Assembly (NCBI RefSeq): GCF_013032505.1
Contig: NZ_WQCG01000003.1
Location: forward strand, 558,001 to 622,000
DNA: 64,000 bases
Source: Ruegeria atlantica
Lineage (GTDB): Bacteria > Pseudomonadota > Alphaproteobacteria > Rhodobacterales > Rhodobacteraceae
Reading direction: 5' to 3'
Of the stretch, positions 45,789 to 55,058 are shown one piece after another. A program made the translations under genes and the position numbers. The notes under the pieces were generated by a model. That model had not been told where the DNA came from. It saw only the letters and a list, made by a program, of their open reading frames with translations, and did no database searches. Each line of letters begins with the position of its first letter. Position 1 is the first letter of the stretch.

Positions 45789-46814
45789 CTATGCGGAGTC
45801 TCTTAAAATAAGCCGAGCAGGGAAAAGCGTTTCGGTCCGGGTATCAAATTTCCCCCCATTTTCAATAAGTTCAAACAGCGTCTCCACACTGCGTGCAGCC
45901 ACATTGTCATAATCATGGGCGGCTGTAGTCAAAGAGGGGCACGTGAACTTTGCGAAAGGATGATCGTCATTTGAGGCCAGGCGCAGCGCGCAATCATCCC
46001 GGCGACCAACCCGAATCCCCTGCTCGTAGCAGGCTGCAAGAAATCCGATTGCAAGCCGGTCATTACTGCACAGGACCGAGTCTGTTCGCAGTCCGTTTTC
46101 CGCCAGAACTTTCAGAGCACCCTTGTGACCGATCTCTTCAAACGCCCAACCCTTGCCGTCAACTTTGATGATATGAGGCTCGAACCCGAGACGCTCCATG
46201 ACTTCAACATAGGCTTTTCGGCGTTTGTTCGCGTTCGGGTTCGCAGGCGTACGCATTTCGAAAAAAGATGGGGGTTCGCCCGTCCGGATCATATATTCCA
46301 CGGTTTGTGACACGAAGCTGAAATTGTCTGATCCGATAAACGCGGCGCCCAGACCGTCAAGGTTACTGTCGAATAAAACCGTCGGTACAGTTGCGCAAAA
46401 TTTTTCAATCGCTGACCGATCTGAAACACGCCCCAACGGAGCCAACAAAACTCCGGCCGGCTTCATGGATTGCAGCCCGTCCAGAATTTCGTTTTCCAGC
46501 TTTTGCTCGCCATGCGAACTGAACAACGAAGGCCGATAACCGGCTGCTATACAGCTTTGCTCGAGATACCGTGCGATCTCGGCAAAGAATGGGTCAGCCA
46601 AATAGGGTACGACAATACCGATATTCTTGGTCAACTTTCGGTTCTGATTCACAGCATAGATGTTCGGGCGGTAGTCAAATCGTTCTAGCGCCTCTTCGAT
46701 GCGAGCCCTTGTCGTCGGGCGAACACTGTCCGGGTCGTGAAAGTACTTTGACACCGTGGGCCGCGAGATCCCGCTGAGGGCTGCGAACTCTTCCATATTC
46801 TTTATTTTGGTCAT
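45789..46814 (-). CDS. LacI-family regulator of the polyol operon
   Basis: This 341-residue repressor has a headpiece at residues 7-30 (MEEFAALSGISRPTVSKYFH) and hinge FDYRPNIYAVNQNRKLTKN. The effector domain begins IGIVVPYLADPFFAEIARYL and later has CSNDRLAIGFLAACYEQG. It sits between smoE and the divergent xylB. It probably responds to a polyol or ketose and controls both through the paired operators. Confidence 0.92.
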   Translation of the reverse strand: MTKIKNMEEFAALSGISRPTVSKYFHDPDSVRPTTRARIEEALERFDYRPNIYAVNQNRKLTKNIGIVVPYLADPFFAEIARYLEQSCIAAGYRPSLFSSHGEQKLENEILDGLQSMKPAGVLLAPLGRVSDRSAIEKFCATVPTVLFDSNLDGLGAAFIGSDNFSFVSQTVEYMIRTGEPPSFFEMRTPANPNANKRRKAYVEVMERLGFEPHIIKVDGKGWAFEEIGHKGALKVLAENGLRTDSVLCSNDRLAIGFLAACYEQGIRVGRRDDCALRLASNDDHPFAKFTCPSLTTAAHDYDNVAARSVETLFELIENGGKFDTRTETLFPARLILRDSA

Positions 46815-46868
46815 GCCAGTCTGCCTGCGGAACTTAGCCGCCTTGATCTTATCTTACTTTTACATATT

Positions 46869-46885
46869 CTTTGCGCGCGCTAAAA
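46869..46885. promoter_or_regulatory. LacI-type operator upstream of xylB and lacI
   Basis: CTTTGCGCGCGCTAAAA lies in the 120-base divergent region between the LacI gene and xylB, 50 bases before xylB. It differs from the smoE site only at two symmetric purine/pyrimidine positions. Autoregulation plus xylB control is inferred. Confidence 0.7.
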
Positions 46886-46934
46886 AATCAATAGCCAGAC
46901 AAGTTCCGGACGTTTTTGCAAGCAAGGGGTTTGA

Positions 46935-48371
46935 ATGTATCTCGGGATCGATATCGGAACGTCCGCCGTCAAACTTGTTTGTGCGGATGCCGATCGAATT
47001 TTCGCGACTTCTTCGGTAGGGATCAAGACGTCTTCTCCACAGCCCGGTTGGTCAGAGCAGCACCCGGATTTGTGGTGGCAGGCAACGCGCGATGCACTGA
47101 ACCAGCTTGCTCGGCAAATCACGCTGTCGGAAGTCAAGGCCGTTGGGTTGTCGGGCCAAATGCATGGGGCCGTGTTGCTGGATCACGATCTGCACCCGAT
47201 CCGCCCGGCAATCCTATGGAACGACAGCAGGTCGGTACAAGAGTGTGACGAATTGCACATCGCCCAGCCTCAGATCGGACAGATCGCGGGCGTCCTACCG
47301 TTACCGGGTTTTACAGCGCCCAAGATTTCATGGCTCAAGAAACATGAACCGGCAATTTGTACCCGGCTGGCCCACATCCTGCTGCCCAAAGACTACATCG
47401 GCCTATGTCTGCATGGAGAGTTGGCAACCGACACATCAGATGCCGCAGGTACGATGTGGCTCGATCAGGCTTCACGCAGCTGGCATAACGGTATTGCCAA
47501 AGCCACTGAAGTGTCGCCTGGCTGGTTGCCACAGATTTTTGATGGCCAAAGTGTTGTTGGGACGGTGACAACGCAGGCTGCTGAAGCAACCGGGTTGAAA
47601 CAAGGTGTTCCTGTCGTGGCGGGCGGAGGAGATGCGGCAACTGGGGCGGTGTCATTGGGTGCAACAGAACCGGGGCGCGGTTTCATTTCCCTGGGCACAT
47701 CCGGTCAGCTGTTTGTGGCAGATCGCAGGTACAAGCCCAATCCGGAACGCTATGTGCATGCTTTCGCCCACACTCTTCCCGACCGATGGTATCAAATGGC
47801 GGCGATGCTGAACGGTGCAAGGCCGATTTCATGGATAGGTGGTCAACTGGGGTTATCCGCTGCTGAAGTTGTTGCGCTTGCGGAAACGGTTAACGGTGAT
47901 CGCGTGCCGGTTTTCCTGCCGTATTTGACCGGCGAGCGCAGCCCCCTCGGCGATCCACATATTCGGGCCTGTTTCTTTGGTCTTGAGGATTCAACAACAC
48001 GCGCGGACATCTGCCGCTCCGTGGTGGAGGCAATCGCTTTTTGCTTTGCCGATGCTACGCAGAGTTTCGGAGACACGATCGACGATTTGCCGGAACTGGC
48101 GGCCATTGGAGGTGGCAGCCAATCAGACCTCTTATTGGGCCTGATAGCGTCGGTTACAGGGAAACCAGTAGTACGCTCAGAAGGATCGGATTCTGGCCCA
48201 GCATATGGCGCGGCCCGGCTGGCGGCCTGCGGCGTAGGTGATTTTGATGTTGCCGATCTGGCGATTCAGCCCGAAACAACCGATAGGTTCGAACCCGTCG
48301 ATCCCAACGCGCTGCACGGCAGATTGGCGCTGTTTCGCCGGCTTTACACTGCGGTGAGTGCGGTCGGCTAA
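46935..48371 (+). CDS. xylB: Xylulokinase
   Basis: This 478-residue FGGY-family kinase phosphorylates D-xylulose. The N-terminal phosphate-binding loop is YLGIDIGTSAVK. The xylulokinase-typical SGQMHGAVLLD and ILWNDSRS follow at about 75-95. The second-domain ATP site is GGGDAATGAVSLG with SLGTSGQLFVA. The signature VVEAIAFCFADA is near 390. AAGGGG precedes the ATG. It is grouped with smoS and mtlK, so xylulose from arabinitol may be its in vivo substrate. Confidence 0.94.
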   Translation: MYLGIDIGTSAVKLVCADADRIFATSSVGIKTSSPQPGWSEQHPDLWWQATRDALNQLARQITLSEVKAVGLSGQMHGAVLLDHDLHPIRPAILWNDSRSVQECDELHIAQPQIGQIAGVLPLPGFTAPKISWLKKHEPAICTRLAHILLPKDYIGLCLHGELATDTSDAAGTMWLDQASRSWHNGIAKATEVSPGWLPQIFDGQSVVGTVTTQAAEATGLKQGVPVVAGGGDAATGAVSLGATEPGRGFISLGTSGQLFVADRRYKPNPERYVHAFAHTLPDRWYQMAAMLNGARPISWIGGQLGLSAAEVVALAETVNGDRVPVFLPYLTGERSPLGDPHIRACFFGLEDSTTRADICRSVVEAIAFCFADATQSFGDTIDDLPELAAIGGGSQSDLLLGLIASVTGKPVVRSEGSDSGPAYGAARLAACGVGDFDVADLAIQPETTDRFEPVDPNALHGRLALFRRLYTAVSAVG

Positions 48372-48740
48372 CCTCGTGCCATCGCTGGTGTAATGCCCTG
48401 CTGGGCAATGGAATATGGATGCGGGTTTGCGCCCGTTCGAGGCACGGACAGCGAGGATGAACCGCACTAAAGTGCCCGCTCTTCGTCCGACCTCACCGTC
48501 AAACCACCCTGATGAGCTTCTCGCGATCCCCTTATGCAGGTCAGGCGGCCGAGAACAAAAGCTCAGGGTTTGCACACTCCAACTGAAACCCTTGCCGTAA
48601 GCCTTGAATGATCCCTGCTCCATTGCACCCACCACACGAGAGAAGGTTGCACTTCCAGTGTGCACTCTGGGCTTTTCTATTTTACGAAAAACCTTCAGAG
48701 TCTTGATAATATACTGATATTTAATTAAAAATCGAAATGA
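48372..48740. other. Intergenic region between xylB and the amine transporter
   Basis: No gene is recognised; frames on the minus strand read into xylB and lack family resemblance. A small hairpin TGCCC-TGCT-GGGCA (48394-48407) may weakly end xylB transcription. The last 80 bases before the LysR-type site are AT-rich and promoter-like. Confidence 0.45.
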
Positions 48741-48755
48741 TTAGGCTAATCCTAA
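48741..48755. promoter_or_regulatory. LysR-type box upstream of the amine transporter operon
   Basis: TTAGGCTAATCCTAA fits TTAG-N7-CTAA and contains the LysR T-N11-A core. Here even the spacer is symmetric. The same pattern appears at 54071 and 59283, each before another operon of this locus. It lies 86 bases before the transporter start. Confidence 0.7.
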
Positions 48756-48840
48756 TGTTTAGTGAGGAAGTCAGTTCTTAGGCGGATCGCGCACCCCGTA
48801 TATACCCGAGTGCAAACTCGCGATGCTCAGGGAGGCGCAA

Positions 48841-49932
48841 TTGTCTGACACAGAAAAAATCGCGATTGACGTGCGGGACGCGGTGAAGCGCTATGGCGAT
48901 TTTACCGCGCTCAAAAAGATCTCGCTGTCGATCATGGACAACGAGTTTTTCACTCTTCTCGGCCCGTCAGGCTGTGGCAAAACCACTCTGCTTCGGATGA
49001 TAGCCGGGTTCGAGGCCGTGACCGAAGGTGCCATTTACCTTTACGGCGATGAGATCGAGGACCTGCCGCCCAACAAACGCCCGGTAAACACGGTTTTCCA
49101 GAATTATGCGCTGTTTCCGCATTTGACCATTCTTGACAATGTGGCCTTCGGGCTGGAAATGCGCGGCGCCTCGAAATCCGAGGCCCGCAAGAAAGCGGGT
49201 GAGATGCTTGAACTGGTGCAGCTTAGCCAGTTCTCGGCGCGCAAACCCAGCCAGTTGTCTGGCGGTCAGCAACAGCGTGTTGCGCTGGCCCGCGCGTTAG
49301 CTCCGCAGCCCAAGGTTCTGTTGTTGGACGAACCTCTTTCAGCGTTGGACCTGAAGCTACGCAAGGCGATGCAGTTAGAACTGAAGCATCTGCAGCGTGA
49401 AACTGGGATCACCTTCATCTTCGTGACCCACGATCAGGAAGAAGCACTGACTATGTCCGACCGCATCGCGGTCATGTCGGCGGGTGAACTGCAGCAATTG
49501 GGTGCACCGACGGATATCTATGAGCGTCCGCACAACATGTTCGTGGCGGATTTTATCGGAGAGACCAACCTTTTAGAGGTTTCTGTCGACGACGTCGCAA
49601 ATGGCCGCGCAACCTGCCATCTCGGCGGCGGGCATGAGTTGACCTGCAACTCGGTTGACGGGATTGATGTCGGCTCTCGGGTTCACATGTCGATCCGACC
49701 GGAGCGGCTTTATATGTCCGAAACGCCCGCGGAATCCGAAAGCCTGAAGGGGCGGATCAAGGAAAACATCTTTGTCGGCACCGACATCACCACCATCGTC
49801 GATTTGCAGGATGGCCCTGATTTCATCGTGCGCACGTCGAACTCGGATCGCGGAAACAAGCGCATATTCGAGCCGGGCAGCGAGATGTATGTCAACATGG
49901 AGTTGGGGGCCGGGCGCCTCCTGGTGGACTGA
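48841..49932 (+). CDS. Spermidine/putrescine-type ABC transporter ATP-binding protein
   Basis: This 363-residue PotA-type ATPase has Walker A GPSGCGKTTLLR, signature LSGGQQQRVALARA, Walker B LLLDEPLSALDLKLRK and switch FVTHDQEEALT. A TOBE domain sits at the C-terminus. I start at a TTG (48841), because AGGGAGG lies five bases before it; the in-frame ATG at 48823 has that ribosome site inside its own first codons. It is the first gene of the transporter operon; its stop shares a base with the next ATG (TGATG). The substrate class is polyamine or a related amine. Confidence 0.92.
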   Translation: MSDTEKIAIDVRDAVKRYGDFTALKKISLSIMDNEFFTLLGPSGCGKTTLLRMIAGFEAVTEGAIYLYGDEIEDLPPNKRPVNTVFQNYALFPHLTILDNVAFGLEMRGASKSEARKKAGEMLELVQLSQFSARKPSQLSGGQQQRVALARALAPQPKVLLLDEPLSALDLKLRKAMQLELKHLQRETGITFIFVTHDQEEALTMSDRIAVMSAGELQQLGAPTDIYERPHNMFVADFIGETNLLEVSVDDVANGRATCHLGGGHELTCNSVDGIDVGSRVHMSIRPERLYMSETPAESESLKGRIKENIFVGTDITTIVDLQDGPDFIVRTSNSDRGNKRIFEPGSEMYVNMELGAGRLLVD

Positions 49933-50861
49933 TGGCGGCGGGTGCAGCAAGCGGCGGCAGCGCAACCACAGACACCTATAAAGAGGCCCGTACATGGCTG
50001 TTGCTACCCGCATGGGTGACGCTGGCAATCCTGGTGCTGGCCCCGGTAATCATGATGCTGATCTACTCTTTCCTGACGAAAGAGTTCCGCGGCGGCGTGA
50101 TCTGGGAGTTCTCTCTGGCCGCCTACGACCAGTTCTTCTTTGATCGTGGGTTGTTCGGGGATGACCCTCCGAAGATCGAATGGACCTATATCACGATCTT
50201 CTGGCGTTCGATCTGGCAGGCGGGAGCAGCGACGCTGCTGAGCCTGGTGATCGGGTTCCCAACCGCCTATTTCATCGCAACCCGGTCCGAGAATATGCGC
50301 CCGGTTTGGGTGTTCCTGATCACCATCCCTTATTGGGTGAACTTGCTGATCCGGACCGTGTCGATGAAGTTCCTGCTGCGCGATCAGGGGCCGCTGAACG
50401 ATTTTCTGATGAGTATCGGCCTGATCGACAGCCCTCTGCATATCGTTAACACAAACTTTGCGGTGCAGTTGGGACTCTTCTATTCCTACCTGCCCTTCAT
50501 GGTCCTGCCGATCTATGCGGCGGTGGAGCGTTATAACTTCGCCCTCTCCGAGGCGGCAGCGGACCTTTATGCGTCGAAATGGACCACGCTGCGGCGGGTT
50601 CTGCTTCCGGCAGTGAAACCGGGCGTTTTTGCGGGTTGTATTCTGGTCTTTGTGCCATCGATGGGCTCGTTCCTTGCGCCCGACCTGTTGGGCGGCGCCA
50701 AGAATTTCATGATCGGTTCGCTGATTGAAGAACAGTTCAAGGGCAATGCCGGCAACTGGCCGTTTGGTGCGGCGGCTTCGATGATCCTGCTGACCATGGT
50801 TCTGATCATCCTGATGTTCTCGGCCCGGCAACAGGCCAAAGCGGACAAGGTGGGGGGCTGA
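49932..50861 (+). CDS. Spermidine/putrescine-type ABC permease (PotB-like)
   Basis: This 309-residue permease starts with TWLLLPAWVTLAILVLAPVI and has six helices. The EAA loop is LSEAAADLYASKWTTLRRVL, with LYAS typical of the Pot family. A long first periplasmic loop (about residues 45-80) is also typical. It pairs with the PotC-like subunit encoded three bases downstream. Confidence 0.92.
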   Translation: MAAGAASGGSATTDTYKEARTWLLLPAWVTLAILVLAPVIMMLIYSFLTKEFRGGVIWEFSLAAYDQFFFDRGLFGDDPPKIEWTYITIFWRSIWQAGAATLLSLVIGFPTAYFIATRSENMRPVWVFLITIPYWVNLLIRTVSMKFLLRDQGPLNDFLMSIGLIDSPLHIVNTNFAVQLGLFYSYLPFMVLPIYAAVERYNFALSEAAADLYASKWTTLRRVLLPAVKPGVFAGCILVFVPSMGSFLAPDLLGGAKNFMIGSLIEEQFKGNAGNWPFGAAASMILLTMVLIILMFSARQQAKADKVGG

Positions 50862-50864
50862 CCG

Positions 50865-51674
50865 ATGGCAAGCAAGCAATTCGACATCAAGTCCTATACC
50901 GGCTTTAAGGGGATCACACTGCTGTGTCTGGTCATCCTCTATGCCCCACTGGTCGTGGTTACGATCTACAGCTTCAACGCCTCACAATCGCTGACCAACT
51001 GGGAAGGCATCTCGCTGCGCTGGTACGTGGATGTGTTCACAGGGCCGGAAAGTGCCAAGTTCAAGACGGCAGCAAAAAACAGCTTTATCATTGCAATCAT
51101 CGCCGCGACCACAGCGACAACCATTGCGACGCTGGCGGCAACGGGCATGGTGCGTGGCGGCAAGTTTCGCTTTCGGACCGTGTCGTTTGGACTGATCAGC
51201 CTACCGCTGATGGTGCCCGAAATTGTTCTGGCCGTTGCGACGCTGATCTTCTTCAATTCGATCGGGTTTGAGCGCGGGCTGCTCACCATCCTGCTTGCCC
51301 ATATCGCATTCTGTATTCCCTTTGCCTATCTGCCGATCTCCGCCCGGATGCAGGGGATCGAAGACAGCTATGAACAGGCTGCGCTGGACCTCTATGCCAC
51401 CAAGCGACAGGCCTTTACCAAGATCCTGCTTCCGCTGATGATGCCGGGCATCATCTCGGGCTTTCTTTTGGCTTTTATCGTCAGCCTGGATGACTTCATC
51501 ATCACCAACTTTGTCAAAGGTGCGGGTGTCGAAACCCTGCCAACGGCAATCTTCGGCTCGGTCAAGCAAGGGATCAAACCGAATATCATGGCGATTTCGA
51601 CCATGTTGCTGAGTGTGTCCATCATCATGGTCACGATCAGTTATTTCGTCAGCAAGTCTGACAACACAAAATAA
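50865..51674 (+). CDS. Spermidine/putrescine-type ABC permease (PotC-like)
   Basis: This 269-residue permease has six helices, the first at [20 protein letters not shown] followed by the family-typical [15 protein letters not shown]. The EAA loop is [30 protein letters not shown] stretch ahead of the ATG can serve as ribosome site. It completes the channel with the PotB-like protein. Confidence 0.92.
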   Translation: MASKQFDIKSYTGFKGITLLCLVILYAPLVVVTIYSFNASQSLTNWEGISLRWYVDVFTGPESAKFKTAAKNSFIIAIIAATTATTIATLAATGMVRGGKFRFRTVSFGLISLPLMVPEIVLAVATLIFFNSIGFERGLLTILLAHIAFCIPFAYLPISARMQGIEDSYEQAALDLYATKRQAFTKILLPLMMPGIISGFLLAFIVSLDDFIITNFVKGAGVETLPTAIFGSVKQGIKPNIMAISTMLLSVSIIMVTISYFVSKSDNTK

Positions 51675-51693
51675 CCAACAGATGGAGAGACAC

Positions 51694-52731
51694 ATGAAAC
51701 ATATGATGAAAAGCGGCGTCGCAGCCCTTGCTTTGACTTTGGGTGCAAATGCAGCTGCGGCCGAGGGCGAGTTGGTTCTGTACCACTGGTTCGAATACAT
51801 CCCGCAGGAGCTTCTGGACAAATTCACCGAAGAAACCGACATCACCGTTACCATGGACACTTACGACAGCAACGAGTCGATGCTGGCCTCGCTCAAGGCC
51901 GGTGGAATTGGCACTTACGACGTGTCGGTGCCTGGTGACTACATGGTGTCCATCATGGCAAGTGAAGGCATGCTGGACACCATCGCCGATGGTGAGTTGA
52001 AGAACAAAGGCAACATCGCCCCGGAATGGGCCGATCCCGGCTTTGATCCCGGTCGCCAATCCTCGATCCCGTATCAGTGGGGTTCGACCAGTTTTGCGGT
52101 CAGCCGCGATGCCTATGACGGCGATATTCAGACCACTGATATCCTGTTCAACCCGCCCGCCGAGTTGCAGGGCCGCATCAACATGCTGGACAGTCAGGGC
52201 GAAGTGATGGCCATGGCAGCACTGCATATGGGTATCCCGCAATGTTCAACCGACCGCGAGCAGCTGAAGGCGCTAAACGCCATGCTGCAAGAGGCTAAGG
52301 CGCACTGGGCGTCGTTCAACTCGGACACCGCGAAGGAGGTTCTGGTTTCGGGCGACGCCGCCGTGGGTCAGATCTATGACGGGTTCTCGGCCAAGGCGCG
52401 CGAGGAAGGCGCCAATGTGGAATATGCCTTCCCGACGCAAGGGTATATCGCTTGGATGGACAACGTCGTTCTGCTGAAAGATGCCCCCAACCGCGAAAAC
52501 GCGTTAAAATTCATGGACTTCCTGTTGGAGCCTGAAAACATCGCAGCCGTTTCCAACTTTGCCCAGTACAATTCCGGCGTGAACGGTGTGGGAGACTTCC
52601 TCGATCCGGCCCTTGCGGAACAACCCGAAAAGAACCCCCATGCCAACGCTGGACCGGGCGTATTTATCGAGGTCTGTGACGAGGAAACTCAGGCGGTCTA
52701 TGACCAAATCTGGACCAATTTGAAGAAGTAA
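51694..52731 (+). CDS. Spermidine/putrescine-type periplasmic binding protein
   Basis: From the ATG at 51694 (GGAGAG upstream) the protein has 345 residues with a Sec signal of about 22 (SGVAALALTLGANAAAA). The mature part is PotD/PotF-like: GELVLYHWFEYIPQELLDKF, TYDSNESMLASLKAGG and the ligand-site segment IPYQWGSTSFAVSRD. The tryptophan-rich ligand positions suggest an amine ligand, but the exact polyamine cannot be read. It ends at a strong hairpin terminator. Confidence 0.9.
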   Translation: MKHMMKSGVAALALTLGANAAAAEGELVLYHWFEYIPQELLDKFTEETDITVTMDTYDSNESMLASLKAGGIGTYDVSVPGDYMVSIMASEGMLDTIADGELKNKGNIAPEWADPGFDPGRQSSIPYQWGSTSFAVSRDAYDGDIQTTDILFNPPAELQGRINMLDSQGEVMAMAALHMGIPQCSTDREQLKALNAMLQEAKAHWASFNSDTAKEVLVSGDAAVGQIYDGFSAKAREEGANVEYAFPTQGYIAWMDNVVLLKDAPNRENALKFMDFLLEPENIAAVSNFAQYNSGVNGVGDFLDPALAEQPEKNPHANAGPGVFIEVCDEETQAVYDQIWTNLKK

Positions 52732-52753
52732 ATCGGATCAATTATTCGACACG

Positions 52754-52783
52754 AAAGCCCCCGGTTCCGTCCGGGGGCTTTTT
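52754..52783. terminator. Rho-independent terminator between converging genes
   Basis: AAAGCCCCCGG pairs perfectly with CCGGGGGCTTT around a six-base loop, followed by T residues. The A-run on the other side makes it suitable for both directions. It ends the transporter operon and the converging M20 gene. Confidence 0.92.
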
Positions 52784-52806
52784 GCCTATGGTAAAGGCTG
52801 GATAAG

Positions 52807-53955
52807 TTACCGGCTGATATCTTCCAGAATGCGATCCATCATCGCGTCGCAGGCGCTTAACTGGTCGATCTCTAGATACTCATCCGGTTTGTGCCCCTGA
52901 CGTTCCATCGATCCGGGGCCGCAAACGACGGTAGGAATACCCAGCTCGCTGAAAAACCCGGCCTCGGTGCCAAAGGCGACCTTGGTTGTGGCATTGCTTT
53001 GCGCCAGTTTCTGGGCGTAGGCGATAATACCTTCGGTCTCGGCGACGTCTAATCCAGGATAGGCGTTATACTGTTCAACCTCGATCCGTGCCTCGGGGCA
53101 AAGGGACTGGTATCGCGCGCCAACCCTGAGGGCGGCGTCCTGAATCTGGGCTAGGATATCCTTGCCCAAATCTGCGGCCAGATGGCGATATTCAAAGGTT
53201 AGTTCCGCGCGATCCGGCACGATATTCAGCGCCCTGCCACCGGACATCATGCCCACGTGAAAGGTGGTATAGGGCACCGAATAGGCCGGGTCGCTATGGC
53301 CGCTTTTAGCATAGTTTTCCTGTAGGGCGCGCAACTCTCCGATAAAATCCGTGGCCAGGTGCAGCGCGTTGACAAACTTCGGTGCCAACGCCGAATGGCC
53401 GCTTTGACCGTGGCACACTGCACGTAGCGCTGCCTTGCCCTTGTGCCCCACGGCCACCTGCATTTCCGTCGGTTCGCCCACGAAACAGGCTCGGGGCTGG
53501 CCCAGCATCGGGGCGAGACGGTCCAACATGTGCTGGATACCGACACAGCCCACCTCCTCATCATAAGACAGCGCGATCTTGAGCGGCTCACGCAGGTCTG
53601 TCCCGGCCGTACGATCCGCCAGCGCCATGACCGAGGCCACATAACCCTTCATATCCGTAGTGCCACGCCCATAGACACGATTGCCTTCCCGGGTCAGGCG
53701 AAACGGGTCTTTTGTCCAGCTTTGACCTTCGACTGGCACGACATCCGTGTGCGCCGACAACAACACGCCGTCGCCTTCCGGGCCTTTCTCGGCGTACAGC
53801 CCGGTCTTGTCGCCGCCGGGATCAGTGATGCGATGCACGGCAAATCCGCGCGCTTCAAGGAATTCTTCGACATAGGCGGCTAGATCGAGGTTCGAGTTCT
53901 TGCTGACCGTATCAAAGCCAACAAGCCGGTCGAGAATATCCAGTGTCGAGATCAT
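52807..53955 (-). CDS. ArgE/DapE-type M20 deacetylase (acetylornithine deacetylase-like)
   Basis: This 382-residue di-zinc hydrolase has LLSAHTDVVPVEGQ (metal histidine), YGRGTTDMKGYVA (bridging aspartate), YDEEVGCVG (catalytic and metal glutamates), VGEPTEMQ and the final histidine in QGHKPDEYL. The GEPT and AVGHKGKA segments fit the acetylornithine deacetylase branch. A LysR-type box lies 116 bases upstream. In this amine locus it more likely deacylates an N-acylated amine or amino acid than serves arginine synthesis. Confidence 0.87.
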   Translation of the reverse strand: MISTLDILDRLVGFDTVSKNSNLDLAAYVEEFLEARGFAVHRITDPGGDKTGLYAEKGPEGDGVLLSAHTDVVPVEGQSWTKDPFRLTREGNRVYGRGTTDMKGYVASVMALADRTAGTDLREPLKIALSYDEEVGCVGIQHMLDRLAPMLGQPRACFVGEPTEMQVAVGHKGKAALRAVCHGQSGHSALAPKFVNALHLATDFIGELRALQENYAKSGHSDPAYSVPYTTFHVGMMSGGRALNIVPDRAELTFEYRHLAADLGKDILAQIQDAALRVGARYQSLCPEARIEVEQYNAYPGLDVAETEGIIAYAQKLAQSNATTKVAFGTEAGFFSELGIPTVVCGPGSMERQGHKPDEYLEIDQLSACDAMMDRILEDISR

Positions 53956-54070
53956 CGGTTTTGGTCTGCTTTCGCTTTGACGGCCAGCGCAGTTCTGGCT
54001 GCTAGGGGGCGTTCAATTCAAACCTATACCAACCGCAAGAAACATAAATCCGGGAATGGCGAAGCAGGGG

Positions 54071-54085
54071 TTAGGAGATTTCTAA
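54071..54085. promoter_or_regulatory. LysR-type box upstream of the deacetylase gene
   Basis: TTAGGAGATTTCTAA fits TTAG-N7-CTAA. It lies in the 139-base gap between the LysR stop and the M20 start, on the promoter side of the M20 gene. Confidence 0.62.
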
Positions 54086-54094
54086 GACCCGAGG

Positions 54095-55033
54095 TCATTC
54101 TTGCCCGCGCACGCAGAGCCCCGGCAGCGTACCGGACCGGACGGCCTGAGCGCAGTGTTCGATAAACGCTTTTGACGTGTTCGTCTCATTCTCGGCACGC
54201 GCACGCAGCAACCCCAGTCGCATAGGGCGCAGCTCTCCGGCCAATGGGACAAAGATCAGGGTCTTGCCGTCCGGTGACAGAGCATTCATCGGTCGGATAT
54301 TGGCAATCGAGAAACCGAACCCATTGGCGACCAGGGACCGCATGACCGACATATCGGCGGTGCGTTCCGCGATATTGGGTTTGATATTGGCGTCCCGGAA
54401 GAAGGACAGGAAATATTCGCCGCTGAATGGCAAATCCAGAAGAACCATGGGGCTGTCCTGCAGGTCTTTGATCGTCAGCTCGGCGCGATTGGCCAAAGGG
54501 TGCCCTTCGCCCAATACGACATAGGGTGGCAGATCGTGCAGGGGCTGGAATTCAAGATCAGCGGGAATGTCCAGATCATAGGTCAGAGCGATGTCCAGCT
54601 CGGCGCGGCGTAACTGGCTGAAGATATCGGCCTGGTTCAATTCACGTTGCTCAATCCGGACGTCCGGATACGTGGTCTCAAATTCCCGCCGCAATCCCGG
54701 CAGGATGATCTGCGCGAATGTCACCAGACAACCGACCGACAGAATACCCTGTACCTTGCCGGTGATCTCTCCGGCCAATGTGGCCAGCAATTCAGCCTCG
54801 CGCAGAACAAATTCGGTACGCTCCATGAATTTGTGTCCGGCCTTGGTCAGCGACAGGCCGCGCGCATGTTCGCGCACGAAGAGGGTGACGCCGAATTCGA
54901 CCTCAAGCTGGGTAATCGCCGCCGAGATCGACGGCGACGAGACGTTTAGTTTGTCGCTGGCGGCGGCGATGCTGCCTGCCTTCCCGACGGCTACAAAATA
55001 TTCAAGCTGTCGCAGCGTGTATCTGAAAGGCAA
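54095..55033 (-). CDS. LysR-family transcriptional regulator
   Basis: This 312-residue regulator begins at a TTG (55033) with GGGGA upstream; no in-frame ATG fits. The winged helix is at about 6-60 (LEYFVAVGKAGSIAAASDKL; SPSISAAITQLE). The effector domain follows (KVQGILSVGCLVTFAQIILP). It is the last gene of the operon that starts with the FAD monooxygenase-like gene, 25 bases past the aldehyde dehydrogenase. It is the likely reader of the three TTAG-N7-CTAA boxes. Confidence 0.9.
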   Translation of the reverse strand: MPFRYTLRQLEYFVAVGKAGSIAAASDKLNVSSPSISAAITQLEVEFGVTLFVREHARGLSLTKAGHKFMERTEFVLREAELLATLAGEITGKVQGILSVGCLVTFAQIILPGLRREFETTYPDVRIEQRELNQADIFSQLRRAELDIALTYDLDIPADLEFQPLHDLPPYVVLGEGHPLANRAELTIKDLQDSPMVLLDLPFSGEYFLSFFRDANIKPNIAERTADMSVMRSLVANGFGFSIANIRPMNALSPDGKTLIFVPLAGELRPMRLGLLRARAENETNTSKAFIEHCAQAVRSGTLPGLCVRGQE

Positions 55034-55058
55034 AGGCGCATCCCCGCGGTATCGCAGA

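Noticed and set aside
48177..48665. A 162-codon minus-strand frame over the xylB end and intergenic region
   Set aside because: No motifs, mostly antisense to xylB, and no ribosome site.
48798..48807. GTATATACCC shared with the LuxR palindrome at 60138
   Set aside because: Only ten bases match and the symmetric arm is missing, so a second LuxR site is not supported.
50004..50879. A 291-codon minus-strand frame
   Set aside because: Antisense to the PotB-like permease; histidine- and glutamine-rich shadow composition without motifs.
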